NCBI RefSeq assembly: GCF_040222615.1
Contig: NZ_JAVKCQ010000073.1
Coordinates: 1-19,991, forward strand
Length of the DNA stretch: 19,991 nucleotides
Source of the DNA: Haliea sp040222615
GTDB taxonomy: Bacteria > Pseudomonadota > Gammaproteobacteria > Pseudomonadales > Halieaceae
Reading direction: 5' to 3'
Part shown: piece by piece, positions 17,389-19,991 of the stretch
Layout: the number at the start of each line of letters is the position of its first letter
Position numbering within the stretch: position 1 is the stretch's first letter
Notes under the pieces: generated by a model
The model's input: only the letters and a program-made list of their open reading frames with translations
Told to the model about the DNA's origin: nothing
The model's database searches: none
Position numbers and translations under genes: made by a program

Positions 17389-18024
17389 TTAAGCCTTGAC
17401 CGCGGGACGCACGATCACGTCGCCGCCGGGTGCACCGGGGACAGCGCCCTTGATGAGGAGCAGGTTCCGCTCCACATCCACGCGCACGATTTCCAGACCC
17501 TGGGTGGTGACGTTTTCCGCACCCATGTGCCCGGACATCTTCTTGCCCTTGAAAACGCGACCAGGCGTCTGGCACTGGCCGATTGAACCCGGGGCACGGT
17601 GGGACAGAGAGTTACCGTGGGTAGCGTCCTGCATGGAGAAGTTCCAGCGCTTGATAACGCCCTGGAACCCCTTGCCCTTGGACTTGCCCGCCACATCGAC
17701 TTTCTGCCCGGCCTCGAAGCGCTCCACAGTCAATTCGGAACCGATAGCGGGAGCCTCGTCGCTCGCGCCCAAACGGAATTCCCACAAACCGTGACCTGCC
17801 TCGACACCCGCCTTTGCGAAGTGCCCGGCTTCTGATTTACTCACTTTCGAGGCCTTGCGGTTACCCGCAGTCACCTGAATTGCACGATAGCCGTGGCTCT
17901 CGAGCTCTTTGATCTGAGTAACCCGGTTTGGAGATACCTCCACTACGGTTACTGGGATGGATGCGCCGTCCTCGGTAAAAACACGAGTCATACCGGACTT
18001 ACGGCCGACTAAGCCAATAGTCAT
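17389..18024 (-). CDS. rplC: 50S ribosomal protein L3
   Basis: L3 is an assembly-initiator protein of the 50S whose extension reaches the peptidyl-transferase centre. The 211-residue product starts MTIGLVGRKSGMTRVFTEDG and contains the signature MQDATHGNSLSHRAPGSIGQCQTPG. Q152 in that segment aligns with E. coli Q150, the residue methylated by PrmB. The C-terminus LLIKGAVPGAPGGDVIVRPAVKA is standard. It is separated from rpsJ by an unusually long, structured 123-bp spacer. The ribosome site is GAGAGG before the ATG at 18024. Confidence 0.99.
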   Translation of the reverse strand: MTIGLVGRKSGMTRVFTEDGASIPVTVVEVSPNRVTQIKELESHGYRAIQVTAGNRKASKVSKSEAGHFAKAGVEAGHGLWEFRLGASDEAPAIGSELTVERFEAGQKVDVAGKSKGKGFQGVIKRWNFSMQDATHGNSLSHRAPGSIGQCQTPGRVFKGKKMSGHMGAENVTTQGLEIVRVDVERNLLLIKGAVPGAPGGDVIVRPAVKA

Positions 18025-18147
18025 TTTGCTAACCTCTCAGTGTACGGGGCTTACCCTCTATGGCCGCCCCGCCTTGCTTTAAAGAACCGGGCGTTACACA
18101 CCCGCAGACCATGTGGGCCTACGGGCAGGTCTTGCTACAAATTGTAG
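18025..18147 (-). other. Long structured rpsJ-rplC spacer
   Basis: This 123-bp intergenic stretch has no reading frame of note. On the transcribed (minus) strand it can form, in order, a weak hairpin right after the rpsJ stop (18135-18147), a 7-bp stem CCCGTAG/CTGCGGG with one G-U pair (18119-18125 with 18101-18107), and a perfect 6-bp stem CGGGGC/GCCCCG with a 15-base loop (18066-18071 with 18045-18050). The last stem ends about 20 bases before the rplC start. In E. coli the equivalent spacer is only about 30 bp. Confidence 0.6.
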
Positions 18148-18459
18148 TTAACCAAGACTGATCTGTACTTCTACACCTGCTGCCAGGTCCAGTTTCATCA
18201 GGGCGTCCACTGTTTTTTCAGTGGGCTCCACGATGTCCAACAGACGCTTGTGGGTACGAATTTCGTACTGGTCACGTGCATCCTTGTTAACGTGCGGCGA
18301 AATCAGCACGGTGTACTTTTCTTTCCGGGTCGGAAGCGGGATCGGCCCCCTGACCTGGGCACCCGTCCGGCGCGCCGTTTCCACGATTTCCTGAGTAGAC
18401 GTGTCTATCAGGCGGTGGTCAAAAGCCTTGAGGCGAATACGAATACGTTGATTCTGCAC
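18148..18459 (-). CDS. rpsJ: 30S ribosomal protein S10 (NusE)
   Basis: S10 is a 30S head protein that also, as NusE with NusB, takes part in transcription antitermination. The 103-residue product reads QNQRIRIRLKAFDHRLIDTS from position 2 and ends MKLDLAAGVEVQISLG, nearly identical to the family. The start is a GTG at 18459, which gives the standard N-terminus and has a GGAG ribosome site 8 bases upstream. The TTG at 18474 is in frame but overlaps that ribosome site. It is the first gene of the S10-spc transcript, about 60 bases after the predicted start point. Unlike in many gammaproteobacteria, tuf is not directly upstream. Confidence 0.98.
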   Translation of the reverse strand: MQNQRIRIRLKAFDHRLIDTSTQEIVETARRTGAQVRGPIPLPTRKEKYTVLISPHVNKDARDQYEIRTHKRLLDIVEPTEKTVDALMKLDLAAGVEVQISLG

Positions 18460-18479
18460 CTGACCTAACTCCAATCAAT

Positions 18480-18510
18480 AAAAAACCAGGGGTCCGCAAA
18501 GGAGCCCCCC
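18480..18510 (-). terminator. Terminator-like hairpin in the rpsJ leader (possible attenuator)
   Basis: On the minus strand CCCC (within 18505-18510 on plus) pairs with GGGG (18489-18492) and GGA/TCC extend the stem (18501-18503 with 18493-18495), with a one- to two-base bulge and a 5-base loop. Six U residues follow two bases later (18480-18485). It lies between the promoter and the start codon of rpsJ, so it cannot serve an upstream gene driven from elsewhere without also affecting rpsJ. It could act as an attenuator, or be a leader stem with a chance U-run. Confidence 0.5.
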
Positions 18511-18525
18511 GAAAAAGGAACGCGA

Positions 18526-18554
18526 ATTCTAATGAGCGCCTACCGGGCTGTCAA
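18526..18554 (-). promoter_or_regulatory. Sigma70 promoter of the S10-spc operon
   Basis: On the minus strand a perfect -35 TTGACA (18549-18554) and a near-consensus -10 TAGAAT (18526-18531) are separated by exactly 17 bp. The predicted start point is about 60 bases before the rpsJ GTG. The -10 is identical to that of the alpha-operon promoter, and the discriminator TCGCG is GC-rich. Confidence 0.9.
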
Positions 18555-18590
18555 GCAGGCCCAGGGATTATTTTGCGGCCCGCCGTGACT

Positions 18591-18905
18591 TTATTCGGCA
18601 CATTTCACACAAAGCACCGCCTCAGGCAGCACTTCGAGGCGACCCGGGTCAATGTTCTCGCCACACGCCTCACAAATGCCGTAGCGACCGGCGTCCAGCC
18701 TGGCCAGTGCAGCACCGACCGCGCGGAGCGACTGATCCGTCTCGACCCCAATGGCATCTTCGACCTCGTCGTTCTCCCGCTCCTGGGCCTGCTCGGCCGA
18801 GTCGACAGAGTGACTGCGGGCAAGGTCGCGCTTGATGCTGGCCAAACGCTGCTCCAGGATTGCCTGCTTCTCCTCCAGCCGGGCCCGAGTCGATGATTCC
18901 GTCAC
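18591..18905 (-). CDS. TraR/DksA-type zinc-finger protein
   Basis: This 104-residue protein has the TraR/DksA architecture: an N-terminal charged coiled-coil (about 5-70) followed by a C4 zinc finger with CEAC (C78, C81) and CVKC (C99, C102). DksA-family proteins enter the RNA polymerase secondary channel and, with ppGpp, modulate promoters such as those of rRNA and ribosomal proteins. The coiled-coil tip carries DEVEDA (46-51), comparable to the D-x-x-D-x-A tip of DksA but with Glu for the second Asp. It is shorter than E. coli DksA (151). The start is a GTG at 18905 with an AGGAG site; no in-frame ATG exists. It lies 63 bp downstream of a DUF465 gene, probably in one transcript, and just upstream of the rpsJ promoter. 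Whether it acts on RNA polymerase is inference. Confidence 0.88.
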   Translation of the reverse strand: MTESSTRARLEEKQAILEQRLASIKRDLARSHSVDSAEQAQERENDEVEDAIGVETDQSLRAVGAALARLDAGRYGICEACGENIDPGRLEVLPEAVLCVKCAE

Positions 18906-18943
18906 TGCCTGTCTCCTTTACTGTCCGTTGTGAGCAACCCTGG

Positions 18944-18981
18944 GCCGGCCGCACCTAGCCGGCCGCACCTAGCCGGCCGCA
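18944..18981. repeat. 14-bp tandem repeat (2.7 copies) at the DUF465 gene end
   Basis: The unit GCCGGCCGCACCTA occurs at 18944-18957 and 18958-18971, and its first ten bases again at 18972-18981, with no mismatch. The stop codon of the DUF465 gene (18969-18971) lies in the copy nearest the gene. Each copy contains the palindrome GCCGGC. The pattern suggests replication slippage. Confidence 0.9.
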
Positions 18982-19211
18982 TTAAGCATACAGTAAAGCG
19001 CATCCTTCAGGTGCAGGCGACGGACCTTGGCCTGCTCCTCGGTATGTGTCGCCACCGGCGTCACTTCGTTTTCCATATTCTCAATACTGCGGGTCAGCTC
19101 GTGGTACTCGTCAAACAGCTTGCGGAAATGGGCGTCAGCGGTCTTCAGCTCGTGAATGCGGTCACGAAACTCCGGAAACTCGTGGATGAGATCATGATGT
19201 TCTACTGACAT
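18969..19211 (-). CDS. DUF465/YdcH-like small protein
   Basis: The 80-residue, highly charged protein begins with HHDLIHEFPEFRDRIHELK. It continues with DAHFRKLFDEYHELTRSIENME and a lysine-rich end (VRRLHLKDALYCML). This matches the DUF465 (YdcH) family of short helical-hairpin proteins, whose function is not established. His, Asp and Glu are abundant, with no membrane segment or signal peptide, so it should be cytoplasmic. The ATG at 19211 follows a strong AAGGAG site. The last codons and stop lie within a 14-bp tandem repeat. It is probably transcribed with the DksA-like gene downstream and is divergent from the TM2 gene. Confidence 0.85.
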   Translation of the reverse strand: MSVEHHDLIHEFPEFRDRIHELKTADAHFRKLFDEYHELTRSIENMENEVTPVATHTEEQAKVRRLHLKDALYCMLNAAG

Positions 19212-19370
19212 GTGTACTCCTTCAAAATCAGGTTGGCTTGCTGTCCAGCTTAGTGCAGCCCGACCTCAAGCTCCATGATCCAGATCAGGGTATCCGGACC
19301 GCCGGAGATCGAACACACATAATCCTTGACCCCGAGCGAGCTCCGACAGACGATAAGGCCATACTTTGTA
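19212..19370. other. Divergent DUF465-TM2 intergenic region
   Basis: This 159-bp region must hold the promoters of two divergent genes. I see a TTGACC (19326-19331) as a possible plus-strand -35, but no well-spaced -10. The minus strand shows no clear pair. A small imperfect GC-rich inverted repeat (ATCCGG...CCGGAGAT, near 19292-19309) is the only structure noticed. No tRNA or coding sequence was recognised. Confidence 0.4.
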
Positions 19371-19796
19371 ATGAGGGCAAAGCCAGTGCAACCAGTGCGG
19401 GGAGCCAACGAGACACATTCGGTATTCATGGGCTACCTGCTCTGGATCTTCGGCTTTATGGGAGCCCACCGCTTCTATTACGGCCGCCAGATTACCGGGG
19501 TCATCTGGTTCTTCACCCTGGGCTTGCTGTTCATCGGCTGGATTATCGACCTGTTCCTGATACCCGGCATGTCCAGAGCCGCGGATCGGCGCTACAGCGA
19601 GGGCCCGGTCGACTACAACCTGGCCTGGATCCTGCTGACCTTCCTCGGCATCTTTGGCGTCCACCGCTTCTACATGGGCAAGATTGTCACCGGCCTCATC
19701 TACCTGCTGACGCTGGGCCTGTTCGGGCTCGGCCTGCTCTACGATTTTCTCACCCTGAACGGGCAGATCTCCGAGAGGAATGCCTACCGGCGCTGA
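19371..19796 (+). CDS. TM2-domain membrane protein with two TM2-like repeats
   Basis: The 141-residue protein has four hydrophobic segments arranged as two tandem copies of a TM2-like unit. Copy 1 (about 28-62) and copy 2 (about 93-127) share the pattern GxHRFYxGxxxTGxIxxxTLGL...D: GAHRFYYGR with H33-R34-F35-Y36, and GVHRFYMGK with H98-R99-F100-Y101. TM2 proteins are small inner-membrane proteins of uncertain function. I chose the ATG at 19371; a TTG at 19326 is in frame but would add a 15-residue leader with no support, and the ATG at 19428 would truncate the conserved THSVFMGYLLW start. The gene is convergent with tuf. No function beyond membrane location can be inferred. Confidence 0.85.
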   Translation: MRAKPVQPVRGANETHSVFMGYLLWIFGFMGAHRFYYGRQITGVIWFFTLGLLFIGWIIDLFLIPGMSRAADRRYSEGPVDYNLAWILLTFLGIFGVHRFYMGKIVTGLIYLLTLGLFGLGLLYDFLTLNGQISERNAYRR

Positions 19797-19806
19797 CAGC
19801 TGCAAA

Positions 19807-19833
19807 CGAAAAAGCCCGGCACAAGGCCGGGCT
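19807..19833 (-). terminator. Intrinsic terminator of tuf
   Basis: AGCCCGGC (19813-19820) and GCCGGGCT (19826-19833) form a perfect 8-bp stem with a 5-base loop. On the minus strand it is followed by TTTTT (19809-19813). It lies 20 bp after the tuf stop. On the plus strand no T-run follows, so it should be less effective for the TM2 gene. Confidence 0.9.
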
Positions 19834-19852
19834 TCCGGTATTACTCGAGGTC

Positions 19853-19991
19853 TTACTCGATGATCTTGGCGACGACGCCGGCACCCACGGTGCGGCCACC
19901 TTCGCGGATCGCAAAACGCAGACCGTCTTCCATCGCGATCGGCGCAATCAACGTCACAACCATCTGGATGTTGTCGCCCGGCATTACCATC
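19853..19991 (-). CDS. tuf: Elongation factor Tu, C-terminal end
   Basis: Only the last 45 residues are in the window; the gene continues past the right edge. The segment VMPGDNIQMVVTLIAPIAME, followed by GLRFAIREGGRTVGAGVVAKIIE, is the conserved end of domain 3 of EF-Tu. The factor brings aminoacyl-tRNA to the ribosome. In related genomes tuf (following fusA) directly precedes rpsJ; here a terminator and three small genes lie in between. Whether this is the tufA or tufB copy cannot be told. Confidence 0.97.
   Translation of the reverse strand, partial: MVMPGDNIQMVVTLIAPIAMEDGLRFAIREGGRTVGAGVVAKIIE

Noticed and set aside
18519..18590. Possible terminator of the DksA-like gene before the rpsJ promoter
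   Set aside because: The only stem seen (CGG/CCG near 18575-18585) is very short and is not followed by a U-run. The hairpin at 18480-18510 lies downstream of the rpsJ promoter and was listed as a leader element instead.
19212..19370. Possible degenerate tRNA in the DUF465-TM2 intergenic region (a GATCGAAC-like T-loop string)
   Set aside because: No matching acceptor, anticodon or D-arm could be found around it, so the resemblance is chance.

Overview
The window is the core ribosomal-protein locus of a gammaproteobacterium. The evidence is E. coli/Pseudomonas-like sequence throughout, a zinc-free 101-residue S14, a cysteine-poor S4, a zinc-binding L36, and the order rplQ-uvrA-MFS, which recalls Pseudomonas. 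The genome is moderately GC-rich. A marine Pseudomonas-related lineage (Cellvibrionales-like) is my guess, not a demonstrated assignment.

Layout. Positions 1-289 hold the start of an FAD-dependent oxidoreductase on the minus strand, overlapping the stop of an MFS transporter (286-1482, minus). A 175-bp divergent intergenic region separates the transporter from uvrA (1658-4549, plus). uvrA converges on the ribosomal cluster across a bidirectional terminator near 4612-4640. From 18459 down to 4655, on the minus strand, the S10, spc and alpha gene groups run without interruption: rpsJ-rplC-rplD-rplW-rplB-rpsS-rplV-rpsC-rplP-rpmC-rpsQ, then rplN-rplX-rplE-rpsN-rpsH-rplF-rplR-rpsE-rpmD-rplO-secY-rpmJ, then rpsM-rpsK-rpsD-rpoA-rplQ. 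Two strong sigma70-type promoters are visible, one before rpsJ (18526-18554) and one before rpsM (7714-7742). Both have a 17-bp spacer and the same -10 hexamer. I see no separate spc promoter, so S10 and spc are probably one transcript.

Upstream of rpsJ the usual str-S10 contiguity (fusA-tuf-rpsJ) is broken by three small genes: a short TraR/DksA-type zinc-finger protein and a DUF465/YdcH-like protein (both minus), and a membrane protein with two TM2-type repeats (plus). The C-terminal end of EF-Tu (tuf, minus) with its terminator closes the window.

The genes encode 50S and 30S proteins, the Sec translocon channel and the RNA polymerase alpha subunit, so the locus is translation, export and transcription machinery. 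I see no CRISPR array, insertion sequence, tRNA or rRNA, and no evidence of a new multi-gene system. The points worth a second look are regulatory: a terminator-like hairpin in the short rpsJ leader, a structured 123-nt rpsJ-rplC spacer, a structured rpsM leader, a degenerate LexA-like site at uvrA, and the DksA-like/DUF465/TM2 insert with a 14-bp tandem repeat. No gene-free stretch exceeds 300 bases.
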